This document shows, one piece after another, positions 1-7,906 of a stretch of 39,111 nucleotides of DNA. Numbering within the stretch: the first letter of the stretch is position 1; each line of letters starts with the position of its first letter. Location of the stretch: assembly GCA_035301285.1 (NCBI GenBank), contig DATGUN010000064.1, positions 1 through 39,111 on the forward strand, given 5' to 3'. Position numbers and translations under genes: made by a program. Origin of the DNA: DATGUN01 sp035301285. GTDB lineage: Bacteria; Bacillota; Bacilli; Bacillales; Amphibacillaceae. Under the pieces are notes generated by a model. That model saw only the letters and a list, made by a program, of their open reading frames with translations. It was not told the origin of the DNA and made no database searches.

Positions 1-120
1 ATTGGTTTTTTCGTATTTGACAATTTAGTTTCAATCCTTATTTTCGGAATTTCTGGTGCTACAATGGGTTGGATACTTCACACTAATAAAACTCAAGAAG
101 ATTGTAGGGAATCTGATTAG
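1..120 (+). CDS. C-terminus of an unknown membrane protein (5' partial)
   Basis: An open frame runs in from the window edge and ends with TAG at 118-120. The 39 visible residues contain a hydrophobic stretch (about residues 7-27, FDNLVSILIFGISGATMGWI) followed by a short polar tail ending QEDCRESD. That fits the last transmembrane helix and cytoplasmic tail of a membrane protein. The family cannot be named from this piece. It is convergent with the HAD gene. Confidence 0.5.
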   Translation: MGFFVFDNLVSILIFGISGATMGWILHTNKTQEDCRESD

Positions 121-189
121 GCTTATTCCATAATCGGGCGCGTTTGCCTGAAACGGGCCAGATTGTTCGGTATGGGAGATAAGAAAAAT

Positions 190-819
190 TTATAGTGACT
201 GTTTGAATTCATCTATGCTGTTGATTATGTGATCTGGCTTGACACTAAATTCCGGCGTCTGGTAATGGGGTAGCCACTTTACTCCTACCGTGTGGACGTT
301 AGCTTGTTTGCCGGCTGAAATGTCTGCGTCGCTATCTCCTAAAAAAACAGTTTCAGTGTTTTTTACACCAAGTTGTTCTAATGCCTTATTTAACCCCTCA
401 GGATGCGGCTTTGGACTGTTAACGTCATCCCCTGTTATAATGACGTCAAACAAGTCATTCATATTAAGGTGTTCCAAGGAAATCAATAAACTTCTTTTTG
501 CTTTTCCTGTCACTATCCCTAATGTATAACCTTCCTTTTTTAAAAACAACAGCAATTCGTTGATGTCCCCATTATCACGAACGAGCTCACCATGTCTTTC
601 ATCATATGACTCATAATATAATTCGATTGCTTTATCATGGTCAGGGTGCTTAAGGTTTTCCTTTATAATTCCGGTTTCAGACGGGCCGAACATAGCCTTA
701 ACTTCATCGGTCGTAACGTTAATACGGTCAAATTCTTTAAAAACAGTTTGGAACGCATAAAAGCAAACTGGCAAAGTATCAGCAAGCGTTCCATCAAAAT
801 CAAAAATGATAGCTTTCAT
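190..819 (-). CDS. HAD-superfamily phosphatase (PpaX/phosphoglycolate phosphatase-like)
   Basis: A 209-residue cytosolic HAD hydrolase. All four HAD motifs are visible: DFDGT at residues 7-11 (Asp7 nucleophile, Asp9 acid/base), Thr104 in GIVTGK, Lys137 in SPKPHPEG, and GDSDAD at 161-166 (Asp162 and Asp166 for Mg2+). The helical cap lies between motifs I and II at about residues 16-80, so it is a subclass I enzyme. Length and layout match the PpaX/Gph group, which dephosphorylates small phosphoesters or hydrolyses pyrophosphate. The exact substrate cannot be read from sequence. The ATG at 819 is preceded by AAAGGATG. No partner gene is adjacent in the same direction. Confidence 0.88.
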   Translation of the reverse strand: MKAIIFDFDGTLADTLPVCFYAFQTVFKEFDRINVTTDEVKAMFGPSETGIIKENLKHPDHDKAIELYYESYDERHGELVRDNGDINELLLFLKKEGYTLGIVTGKAKRSLLISLEHLNMNDLFDVIITGDDVNSPKPHPEGLNKALEQLGVKNTETVFLGDSDADISAGKQANVHTVGVKWLPHYQTPEFSVKPDHIINSIDEFKQSL

Positions 820-1172
820 TACCGCACATCCTTTAACAAAATGTTATCTAAGGGTTTAGAGATCTATACTATTATTCTAATATATTAATCCGTTAAATGG
901 AATGATATAGAATATCACCATAAGACACATGCGTCCAGTGCTACCAAGCAAATGCGTTTCATTTTTAGCATAGCGTTTTTTAATTATTTGTATGGTGCAT
1001 AGAAAAAAGGGAAAGGGTGGATTTCCCTTCTTCCTGAAATGCTGAACATCTTGATTCTAGGCGTTATTGAAATGGTCTATTATTAAAGAGAAATGATGAA
1101 ACTGATTTATATTGTTAAACTATTTTTTACATTGAGATGGAAAACTAGAGTATTTTGCATAAAGTCTGTAAA
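820..1172. other. Intergenic region between divergent HAD and OsmC genes
   Basis: About 350 bases with no credible gene. An inverted repeat, AAGGGAAA at 1007-1014 with TTTCCCTT at 1022-1029, is followed by a T-run when read on the minus strand, so it would terminate leftward transcription. A weak TTTACA about 45 bases upstream of the OsmC start could be a -35 box, but no convincing -10 was found. The rest is AT-rich with nothing recognised. Confidence 0.4.
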
Positions 1173-1592
1173 ATGAAATTATCAGTAAAAATGGGAGTTT
1201 TTTTGAAATTGTTTATTCAAATGAAAGGCGATGGAGTGGAAACAGAATTAAATACTGGTAAACTTAAAATTGCTTCAACTGAAGATGGTGTCCGTCCAAA
1301 CGAATTAATGTTGGCATCTATTGCAGGTTGTAGTCTCGCAGTATTTAGAAATATATTGCAAAAGCAGCGGGTAGAATTCAACGATTTAGCTGTTGATGCG
1401 GAGATTACGGAACGAAACGAGGATAAAGCCAATCGTATTGAAAGTATAAATTTAGACTTTAAGGTGAAAGGAAAAGACTTAAAGCTTGAAAAATTAGAAA
1501 AGAATTTAGTTCTTTCACAAAAGCATTGTCCAATGGTTGCCACAGTTAAAGGTTGCGTTGACATTACACATAGTATAGTCATAGAAGAATAA
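1173..1592 (+). CDS. OsmC/Ohr-family protein
   Basis: Members of this cytosolic family reduce organic hydroperoxides with a pair of redox cysteines. Numbered from the ATG at 1173 (139 residues), the two conserved cysteines are Cys53 in SIAGCS and Cys119 in KHCPMV, each in the usual family context; RPNELMLASIAGC is the typical entry to the central helix. The frame is open to a TTG at 1155, and a further ATG lies at 1191. None has a strong ribosome site, and 1173 was chosen because the distance to the RPNEL motif then fits homologues. The gene stands alone and ends at a bidirectional terminator. Whether it is a true peroxidase is not provable here. Confidence 0.82.
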   Translation: MKLSVKMGVFLKLFIQMKGDGVETELNTGKLKIASTEDGVRPNELMLASIAGCSLAVFRNILQKQRVEFNDLAVDAEITERNEDKANRIESINLDFKVKGKDLKLEKLEKNLVLSQKHCPMVATVKGCVDITHSIVIEE

Positions 1593-1597
1593 GCATC

Positions 1598-1628
1598 AAA
1601 AAAGCTCCTGTTGAGTAGGAGCTTTTTT
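1598..1628. terminator. Bidirectional rho-independent terminator
   Basis: A perfect stem AAAAAAGCTCCT / AGGAGCTTTTTT around a 7-base loop sits between the convergent OsmC and AhpD-like genes. It has a T-run on each strand, and it overlaps the last codon of the AhpD-like gene. Confidence 0.9.
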
Positions 1629-2304
1629 ATTGAATGAATGATTTTGATGTGTCGGCACTTTTTTCATCATCGTCATTTTCCTTGAAATCAATCAAAGGCG
1701 TTTTCAAAAGGTTTGAAATAATACTGTGAATCAAAACGAGTGGCATTGCAGGAATAAGACTTAAAATCATCTTTAGTTCATAAGAGAGACTAGTCTGTTT
1801 AACCTTTTTGCCTTTCATACGATTTTTGAATGCACTTATTGCGATACCATAGGCATTTCCAGCCATTATCATTCTAATGGCACCTAGCACTCCTAGCGCC
1901 TTGTCATTTCCATATTCTTGAACAATGCGATTCCACGCCTCCTTGGAAGGATGTCCTTTTGTATCCGCATAATGCTGTGCGAATATAATAGCTGGCATTT
2001 CGTCACCCGAAATATTTTCTGCGTTTCCTGTCAGAAACGATTTTATTTCTTCATTGGTTAAGCCTTGTTCCAAAGCGTACTTTGTATGTCCATAAGAACA
2101 AATCTCACAACCGTTCACTTCTGTTACGGCTAACATGATCCTTTCCTTAAACTGTTGAGATATTTGGTTGCTTTTTAAGTTTTTTCTTATGTGCTTGTGT
2201 GTCCTGAACCCCTTGTAAAAAGTAATATAGGCTTCTTTCGCGTTATAAATCTTATTGTATAATTTTTGCTCTCTATAAATTTCGTCATATAATTTTTGTG
2301 CCAA
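1627..2304 (-). CDS. AhpD/carboxymuconolactone-decarboxylase-like protein with hydrophobic C-terminus
   Basis: 225 residues. The redox signature CEICSYGH (Cys66, Cys69, His73) is the CxxC-x3-H motif of AhpD-type peroxidase-reductases. The alpha-helical region around it (about 45-160) matches the carboxymuconolactone decarboxylase fold. Unlike classical AhpD, the protein continues into a hydrophobic segment at about 173-200 (MILSLIPAMPLVLIHSII) and an acidic tail, so it may associate with the membrane. The start is a TTG at 2304 behind AAGGAGAG. It faces the OsmC-like gene across a shared terminator; both belong to families that act on peroxides. The fold call is firm, the substrate is unknown. 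Confidence 0.8.
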   Translation of the reverse strand: MAQKLYDEIYREQKLYNKIYNAKEAYITFYKGFRTHKHIRKNLKSNQISQQFKERIMLAVTEVNGCEICSYGHTKYALEQGLTNEEIKSFLTGNAENISGDEMPAIIFAQHYADTKGHPSKEAWNRIVQEYGNDKALGVLGAIRMIMAGNAYGIAISAFKNRMKGKKVKQTSLSYELKMILSLIPAMPLVLIHSIISNLLKTPLIDFKENDDDEKSADTSKSFIQ

Positions 2305-2472
2305 TGTGCCGTCTCTCCTTATATTATTAACCTTTTCCTTATTTTATAACATTTGTGGAGATTAAGGTATTAATTGAATCGCTGACTCACTGGATTACTT
2401 CACAAAGTAAACGGATTATGGCAAAAGGGGAGGCAACAGTCCATCAAGGTTCATAACTTTCCGTTTAACCAA

Positions 2473-2499
2473 GTTTAGCGCTATAAGCGGAAGGGGTAT
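2473..2499 (+). promoter_or_regulatory. SigB-type promoter of the SDR gene
   Basis: GTTTAG (2473-2478) and GGGTAT (2494-2499) are separated by 15 bases, against the SigB consensus GTTTAA-N12-15-GGGTAT. It lies about 50 bases upstream of the start codon. A SigA-like TATAAT-type sequence follows at about 2502, so a second promoter is possible. Confidence 0.6.
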
Positions 2500-2547
2500 A
2501 TTTATAATAGAATGCATATAATAAATTTTTAGAGAGGGGAAGTTACG

Positions 2548-3303
2548 ATGTTTGATCTAACTGGAAGAGTTGCCCTTGTCACTGGTGGAGCAAACGGTAT
2601 TGGGAAAGGAATAGTGAAAACCCTTGCGAAAGCTGGTGCAAAAGTGATGATAGGAGACATTGATGAAAAGGCAGGCAAAGAAACTGCTGAGGAAGTCAAT
2701 GGAGATTTTCACAGATTAGATGTTACGGATAAGAACAATGCGGATCAGGTTGTTCACGATATCGTAAATACCCATAAGCGAATTGATATCTTAGCTGCAA
2801 ATACAGGAATTTATCCAGATGTATCTATTGAAGATATGACGGAAGATGATTGGGAGAAAATTCAAAGCATTAACCTAAAAGGGATGTTTTTTATTGTCAA
2901 ACCGGTATTGAAAGTCATGAAAAATCAAAATTACGGTCGAGTCATCCTTACATCATCTATCACAGGTGATATTACCGGATATCCAGGTGGTTCCATCTAT
3001 GGGGCGACAAAAGCGGGAATTCTTGGATTTATGCGAAGTGCCGCCTTGGAATATGCAAAATACGGTGTCACGGTCAATGCTATTCAGCCAGGAATGATTG
3101 CTACAGAGACCTTGAAAAAAGAACTAGGTGTTTTGAGTGAAAAGGGTGCCGAAGCAGTTCCAATGAAACGGTTGGGTGAACCAGAGGATATCGGTGTGAC
3201 CGTTAGTTTTTTTGCGTCAGCAGAAGCATCATACATTACCGGTCAGTCGTTGGTAGTAGATGGTGGACAGATTATGCCTGAAACCCCTGATGTCATTATG
3301 TAA
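2548..3303 (+). CDS. Short-chain dehydrogenase/reductase (FabG/UcpA-like)
   Basis: A 251-residue classical SDR. The nucleotide-binding glycine motif TGGANGIG is at residues 12-19. Asp37 at the end of beta-2 favours NAD(H). The NNAG motif is altered to ANTG at 84-87. The catalytic Ser137, Tyr151 and Lys155 are present (SSITG, YGATK), and the C-terminal ITGQSLVVDGG is typical. The substrate (keto or hydroxy compound) cannot be deduced. The start follows AGAGGGGAAG. The SigB-type promoter upstream suggests a general-stress role, as for several Bacillus SDRs. It is monocistronic, with a hairpin about 110 bases downstream. Confidence 0.85.
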   Translation: MFDLTGRVALVTGGANGIGKGIVKTLAKAGAKVMIGDIDEKAGKETAEEVNGDFHRLDVTDKNNADQVVHDIVNTHKRIDILAANTGIYPDVSIEDMTEDDWEKIQSINLKGMFFIVKPVLKVMKNQNYGRVILTSSITGDITGYPGGSIYGATKAGILGFMRSAALEYAKYGVTVNAIQPGMIATETLKKELGVLSEKGAEAVPMKRLGEPEDIGVTVSFFASAEASYITGQSLVVDGGQIMPETPDVIM

Positions 3304-3410
3304 ACACAATTCATTCTTGCAAAGATTCATGGGACATGCCTGTCATCAATCCCGGTCTTTTACATTTCATCAGCATGTACTATAACCTGACTTTTGCAGT
3401 CAGATTAAAC

Positions 3411-3460
3411 CAAAAGTAGCCTATAACCCTTGTTTGAATTGGTTTTTGGCTACTTTTGTT
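3411..3460 (+). terminator. Probable terminator downstream of the SDR gene
   Basis: AAAAGTAGCC (3412-3421) pairs exactly with GGCTACTTTT (3448-3457) around a long 26-base loop. The stem ends in a T-run. The loop is longer than usual. Confidence 0.55.
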
Positions 3461-3523
3461 TGTCGAATAATTGTAAGTTAATGTTCCATTGGAAATTGTC
3501 ATTGATATTCGACATCAGGAATA

Positions 3524-3606
3524 GAAAAGATCACCGCTCCGACAAGCGATGATCTGTAGTCAAAACTGAGCAGGGGGATAAACTCCCCTTGCTTTCTCCA
3601 TATTCT
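3524..3606 (-). ncRNA. Candidate small RNA, type I antitoxin-like
   Basis: On the minus strand a strong promoter is followed by about 80 bases holding two stem-loops. The first is GCAAGGGGA / TCCCCCTGC (about 3568-3592). The second is GATCATCGCT / AGCGGTGATC (about 3529-3554), followed by TTTT, as in an intrinsic terminator. The opposite strand across the terminator reads EKITAPTSDDL then stop, preceded at once by a stop codon. This looks like the leftover tail of a short toxin ORF whose hydrophobic part is lost. The layout (short antisense RNA ending over a toxin 3' end) resembles TxpA/RatA-type loci. Expression and function are inference. Confidence 0.5.
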
Positions 3607-3612
3607 ATTCAT

Positions 3613-3641
3613 ATTATAACTGTTATATACAAAAATAACAA
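3613..3641 (-). promoter_or_regulatory. SigA promoter of the candidate small RNA
   Basis: Read on the minus strand: -35 TTGTTA (3636-3641), 17-base spacer, and a perfect -10 TATAAT (3613-3618). Transcription would start near 3606 and run leftward. Confidence 0.65.
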
Positions 3642-3651
3642 GAAAGTTGGG

Positions 3652-3741
3652 ATGAATATGGCTACATGGACTATAATCATTTCTGTTCTGGCAATTGTCA
3701 TTTCAATCATTTCCTTGTCAATCACGTTGAAAAACAAATGA
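3652..3741 (+). CDS. 29-residue hydrophobic peptide
   Basis: The frame ATG AAT ATG GCT ... TGA encodes MNMATWTII followed by an uninterrupted Ile/Val/Leu/Ser-rich helix and the basic end KNK. A single transmembrane segment with a lysine-containing tail is the look of small holin-like or type I toxin peptides and of small membrane regulators. AAGAAAG and TTGGG upstream are weak ribosome-site candidates. The ATG overlaps the upstream side of the small-RNA promoter (3613-3641), so the two would be transcribed divergently rather than overlapping. It is short enough to be chance. Confidence 0.35.
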   Translation: MNMATWTIIISVLAIVISIISLSITLKNK

Positions 3742-4009
3742 ATGAGGCGTATGACGGTTCGTAGACTTCCTATAAAGACAGAAACAAGGGTTAAATGTTG
3801 GCTGTGATTTTGATATGATATATGTTGTGAGCAAATGAATCATGAGTGTGATGTGAAGCCAATCTGTGCTTATGGTGCACAAACTGTGATGGTGATAGAA
3901 TGTGTCATACATATGATGTTGTTAGAGACTCTGGGTAAACACTTTTCTATATGGACCTTGCAAACCATACGAACGCATACTCATGAACGAACAAACAGGA
4001 GGCCCGTAC

Positions 4010-5236
4010 ATGGACGCCGATCAACTAAGTGCATCAGAAGATACGAATCGTTTGTACCGTTTTTTATTATATATCGGTATCGTTGTGTTGGCGTTTAATC
4101 TGCGCCCAGCGATTACCTCTGTGGGCCCGCTTGTGGGTTTGATCCGCGATGATGTGGGCCTTTCCAATTGGAGTGCGGGGTTGATTACCAGTCTGCCGTT
4201 ATTGACATTCGCATGTGTGTCACCGATAGCACCGAAAGTGGGGAACCGCTTTTCCAATGAACGGGCGTTATTGTTTGGACTTCTTTTATTGCTGTTTGGC
4301 ATCGGTATCCGTTCGATGACGTGGGTTTCACTGTTATATATCGGTACCTTTCTCGTCGGGATTGGTATCGCTTTTTGCAATGTGCTTGTACCGGGAGCAA
4401 TCAAGGAAAAATTCCCGCAGAAGGTCGAGTTGATGACCGGAATCTATTCTGTCTCGATGAATGGACTAGCGGCGTTGGCATCGGGACTGAGCATACCGAT
4501 TGCGATTGGACTGGGAGCGGGCTGGCGAGTGGCTCTCCTGGTTTGGATCATACCTGTGTTTTTGGCGGTATTCATTTGGATTTATTTAAGCCGATCCCGT
4601 CAAAAGGGCGGTCAGGCCAATCAGGAAGGGGTGCGTTACCATGAAGAGCAGTATGATACCCGGATATGGACATCACGTGTGGCTTGGTATGTCGCTTTGT
4701 TTATGGGATTCCAGTCATTTTTATTTTATGTGACGATTTCTTGGTTGCCTGAAATATTGGTCGGCTACGGAACTTCCATTGAAACAGGAGGCTGGATGTT
4801 GTCGTATATGCAGGCGGTTGGTCTACCGTTCAGTTTCCTCGTGCCTGTCATTGCCGGGCGATTCAAGTCACAGTGGTGGCTTGTCTGTATCTTGGGCGCA
4901 CTGGATATCATCGGTTTCAGCGGATTGATTTTCGGTGATTCATACGCAGTGATGGTGGCGAGCGTGACGTTAATCGGGATTGGTCTCGGTAGTGGTTTTC
5001 CGTTGGCCCTGGCGTTTTTGGGGATACGGGCGCGGAATGCACGTCAAGCATCGGTTTTATCTGGTATGGCTCAATCGTTCGGTTACCTATTGGCCGCGGT
5101 GGGCCCGATGATCATCGGTTATGTGTTTGATATGGTCCACACATGGGTGATGCCGCTTGCGATGATGATGGGGATTGCTGTCTGTATGATTCTTTTTGGA
5201 TCGCTTGCGGGGCATGATAGATATGTCGGTGACTGA
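4010..5236 (+). CDS. MFS transporter, CynX/NimT (cyanate-type) family
   Basis: 408 residues from the ATG at 4010, which has AGGAGG at 3997-4002, 7 bases upstream; the in-frame ATG at 3983 lacks such a site. About twelve transmembrane helices are visible. The N-terminal motif LAFNLRPAITSVGPL is characteristic of the CynX/NimT/YycB group, which exports or imports small organic anions and drugs such as cyanate or 2-nitroimidazole. A hydrophilic loop at about residues 195-225 separates the two six-helix halves. The substrate is not determinable. The gene is alone on its strand with long flanks and no clear regulator nearby. Confidence 0.88.
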   Translation: MDADQLSASEDTNRLYRFLLYIGIVVLAFNLRPAITSVGPLVGLIRDDVGLSNWSAGLITSLPLLTFACVSPIAPKVGNRFSNERALLFGLLLLLFGIGIRSMTWVSLLYIGTFLVGIGIAFCNVLVPGAIKEKFPQKVELMTGIYSVSMNGLAALASGLSIPIAIGLGAGWRVALLVWIIPVFLAVFIWIYLSRSRQKGGQANQEGVRYHEEQYDTRIWTSRVAWYVALFMGFQSFLFYVTISWLPEILVGYGTSIETGGWMLSYMQAVGLPFSFLVPVIAGRFKSQWWLVCILGALDIIGFSGLIFGDSYAVMVASVTLIGIGLGSGFPLALAFLGIRARNARQASVLSGMAQSFGYLLAAVGPMIIGYVFDMVHTWVMPLAMMMGIAVCMILFGSLAGHDRYVGD

Positions 5237-5359
5237 GCAACGACGGTTTTTACTTAACTTTGCAAGGCGGTCTGGGCTATAACCATAGAGGCACCCTTTG
5301 GAGTATAGTCCCTAATCACAGGGGTACGAAACAAAAATCATTTCACGTGGGAGGCAACT

Positions 5360-5926
5360 ATGAGACATCTACGCAAAAAATCTTTCATCCTTATTATCAT
5401 GTTTGGGCTGCTCATGTTGACGGCATGCAATCATAAAACAAACTCAAATCAAAACAATGAAGAAAATGTTGAAAATAACAATCAAGAAGAAAGTGAGAAT
5501 GTGGAGGAAAACAATCATCAAGAGGATGATGAAGAGAACCTAGAACAAGCGGAATCTGAAGGGGTAGATGGATCCAATGATCTTGATGGAGACGAAATAA
5601 CGGAAGAATTTGAGACAATGACGTTTTCTGTTCTGGAAAATGATGAAAAGACAGGGACTTTTGAGGTTGATTTGACAAACCCCGATGAAAGTTATGAAAT
5701 AAATGATGACCTTAAGGTTGACTTGCTCAAGTATTTTCCGGATTACGTAATGGTTGATGAAGAGCCAACTTCACAAAGTGATATGCCTTTGAATCCAGCT
5801 TTTATTTTTAATGTCGTGAAAGATGAAATGTCTGAGTCTATATTCTTGGGAATAGGTACTAATGTGACGAATGAAGAAGATCCAATATTTAATATACAAT
5901 TGATAGATTATACTTATCAGGATTAA
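5360..5926 (+). CDS. Acidic secreted lipoprotein
   Basis: 188 residues. A basic N-terminus and hydrophobic core end in the lipobox LTAC, with Cys23 as the lipidated residue. A low-complexity, Asn/Glu-rich linker (about 25-75) leads to a folded domain (about 85-188). In that domain the string FPDYVMVDEEPTSQSDMPLN, followed by PAFIFNV, recalls the extracytoplasmic domain of ResB-type cytochrome c assembly proteins; this is recollection, not an alignment. GGGAGG precedes the ATG by 7 bases. It may form a loose cluster with the two genes that follow on the same strand, 85 bases downstream. Confidence 0.75.
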   Translation: MRHLRKKSFILIIMFGLLMLTACNHKTNSNQNNEENVENNNQEESENVEENNHQEDDEENLEQAESEGVDGSNDLDGDEITEEFETMTFSVLENDEKTGTFEVDLTNPDESYEINDDLKVDLLKYFPDYVMVDEEPTSQSDMPLNPAFIFNVVKDEMSESIFLGIGTNVTNEEDPIFNIQLIDYTYQD

Positions 5927-6011
5927 TTGGTTGATGGAAGGATATTATGGAATGTTGTTCCAAGGGCACTTAGGCTGATTATTGAGATGTTCATAGACGG
6001 GGAGATTTTTT

Positions 6012-6956
6012 ATGAAAAACGTTTTGTTTGCGATTGCTGGAATGATTACCATTGGCCTTATTATAGTTACATTTTTTTATCATCATCAGAGTAAGACGCT
6101 TACCATGCCGATGAGTGTCATATTTGGAGAGCAAATCAAGAATGAACAATCGGAAGAACCAGAAGAACAACCGGAGCAACCCGAACAAACTTTATACACA
6201 GAAGATACAATCGATTACGCTTTGCAGAATGATGAATTAAATGTCACCTTTGACAAAGGGGATACCTGGACGAAGGTTCCCGTTGAAAAGGAATCCTTAT
6301 TTGAAGGAGATTATAATGGCAGCGAACAGGAATTGATACCGGATAGTTATATGCTGACAGAAGACCTGGCAGCGTTTCTGTTTGTAAGTGGTGATGTGCA
6401 AAACGAAGAACTGGAGATTACTTATTCGCGTGACGAGGGTAAGACATGGCAGGATGCCGTTATTACGGACATGTACCCTTCCATCCGTTTTCGAAAAGTC
6501 GCATTTTTAGATGATGACTTTGGGTATGTTATTGCGTCTGGTGACCGGACGATGTCACAAGAAGGATCCAGTGTCTTTTTAACCTGTGACGGCGGGGGAA
6601 GTTGGGAAAGGTCGAATGCCCCTGACACAACGCGAATGGTCGCGGACGGGGGATTTATAGATGAGGATACAGGTTTTCTTTCATATGGGACCATCAATCC
6701 GGAAGAGCCGGACCTTTATGTGACGCAAGATGCCGGAGAATCCTGGGAGCGAGCGAAAGTTGACGTGCCGGAAAAATATGATGCTATATTTGTCAGTGCG
6801 GAGGTTCCTGTAAAAGAGGATGATCATTTGACCATTCTTCTTAATCAAGGGCCGAATGGCGACTATGAGGGCGGGGATGTAAAAGGTAAATTCATTTCTG
6901 ATGACAATGGCAAGACGTGGCAGTTTTCCGAGGAGGTGAATCCGGATGATGCATAA
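6012..6956 (+). CDS. Membrane-anchored Asp-box (BNR) beta-propeller protein
   Basis: 314 residues. A single N-terminal transmembrane helix (about 4-23) anchors the protein outside the cell, followed by a Glu/Gln/Pro-rich spacer. Five Asp-box signatures recur: DKGDTW (81-86), DEGKTW (141-146), DGGGSW (193-198), DAGESW (240-245) and DNGKTW (298-303). Spacing of about 50-60 residues fits consecutive blades of a sialidase-like or Ycf48-like propeller. No sialidase catalytic arginines can be assigned, so a binding or scaffold role is more likely than hydrolysis. The ribosome site is GGGGAG. Its 3' end overlaps the next gene by 11 bases, indicating co-translation. Confidence 0.78.
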   Translation: MKNVLFAIAGMITIGLIIVTFFYHHQSKTLTMPMSVIFGEQIKNEQSEEPEEQPEQPEQTLYTEDTIDYALQNDELNVTFDKGDTWTKVPVEKESLFEGDYNGSEQELIPDSYMLTEDLAAFLFVSGDVQNEELEITYSRDEGKTWQDAVITDMYPSIRFRKVAFLDDDFGYVIASGDRTMSQEGSSVFLTCDGGGSWERSNAPDTTRMVADGGFIDEDTGFLSYGTINPEEPDLYVTQDAGESWERAKVDVPEKYDAIFVSAEVPVKEDDHLTILLNQGPNGDYEGGDVKGKFISDDNGKTWQFSEEVNPDDA

Positions 6957-7809
6957 GCGAAATCTCACTCGCATGGCCGGATGGGTCTTACTTGCAGCTG
7001 CGGTGGCACTTTTCTGCATGCAATTGGGAAACTTCTATGTTCAAGTGCGATATCACGCAGAGTATGTTGATGACCGGATTTTTTATATTGTCAATGTGCT
7101 ATGTATCATCTGTATTGTATCAGCCATATTTCTATTGCTACAAGTGACGAAAAGGGTCGTGTGGATCGCTGCAGGGTTGGTTGTGATTTTTGTCATCGTT
7201 AATGGTTTCTTGATGATGAAAAGCAATGAGCAAATTAAAAATATGACAAGCATTTCTCCCGACTTTAAGCATGTCTTTGCGATTAAAGAGGATAGGGCGA
7301 GTGGTGAGGCGGTTTATTTCAGGTCCTATTTTGATATATTGGCAAGCCCCCTTGAAAAATTGCCTTATGAAATAGATGAATCGATCTCTATTGAATGGTT
7401 GGCAAAGGATATTGCTGCATTTACATACAGTTCACATGATGGTTCCACCCACCAATTTATCGGGACGTATGGTAGCCGCGAGGGTGATTCTTACAATTAT
7501 GTTGCCTCAGAGATACGAGGAGAGTGGGAGGGTGAAAAAACCAGGATAGTCAGTGATGCAGACGGCATATCGGTTACTGAAAATGGAGAAACGAAACATT
7601 TTGATGAGGAACATACTGTTCAGTTTGGCACGCTTGCGGTTGTGTTGACAGAGGATGATGAGGCGGTTTGGACCATTTCACTGGATGAAAATTTCAAATC
7701 GCATGCGAATGATGACAATCCACCATCGGGGAATATTACATTATACAAGGCTTCCAAGGAACACAACGTCCCTATGACACACGCTTATGTTGGCGGAGAG
7801 GGAGACTGA
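6946..7809 (+). CDS. Unknown membrane protein, partner of the Asp-box protein
   Basis: 287 residues, not assigned to a family. Three transmembrane helices are visible in the first 90 residues (about 9-29, 41-62 and 67-87). An extracellular C-terminal domain of roughly 190 residues follows, rich in acidic and beta-forming residues. A perfect AGGAGGTG (6931-6938) inside the end of the upstream gene lies 7 bases from the ATG at 6946, so the two genes are translationally coupled and probably act together. The unit ends at a strong terminator. Confidence 0.7.
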   Translation: MMHKRNLTRMAGWVLLAAAVALFCMQLGNFYVQVRYHAEYVDDRIFYIVNVLCIICIVSAIFLLLQVTKRVVWIAAGLVVIFVIVNGFLMMKSNEQIKNMTSISPDFKHVFAIKEDRASGEAVYFRSYFDILASPLEKLPYEIDESISIEWLAKDIAAFTYSSHDGSTHQFIGTYGSREGDSYNYVASEIRGEWEGEKTRIVSDADGISVTENGETKHFDEEHTVQFGTLAVVLTEDDEAVWTISLDENFKSHANDDNPPSGNITLYKASKEHNVPMTHAYVGGEGD

Positions 7810-7819
7810 ATGGAAATGG

Positions 7820-7870
7820 AGGATGGTTCGTCTGCTCGTTATTGAAGGGAGCATCAGAACCATCCTTTTT
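7820..7870 (+). terminator. Rho-independent terminator
   Basis: AGGATGGTTC (7820-7829) pairs perfectly with GAACCATCCT (7857-7866), followed by TTTTTG. It ends the Asp-box/membrane protein unit. The minus strand lacks a T-run. Confidence 0.85.
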
Positions 7871-7906
7871 GTTTCTTAAAACGGGTTAATCTGTTTAAGT
7901 TATGGT

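Noticed and set aside
637..888. Plus-strand frame overlapping the 5' end of the HAD gene.
   Set aside because: It is a shadow of a gene with all four HAD motifs and a good ribosome site on the other strand.
3835..4098. An 87-codon frame upstream of and overlapping the transporter start.
   Set aside because: Cys/His-rich composition without a ribosome site, and it overlaps a well-supported gene in another frame.
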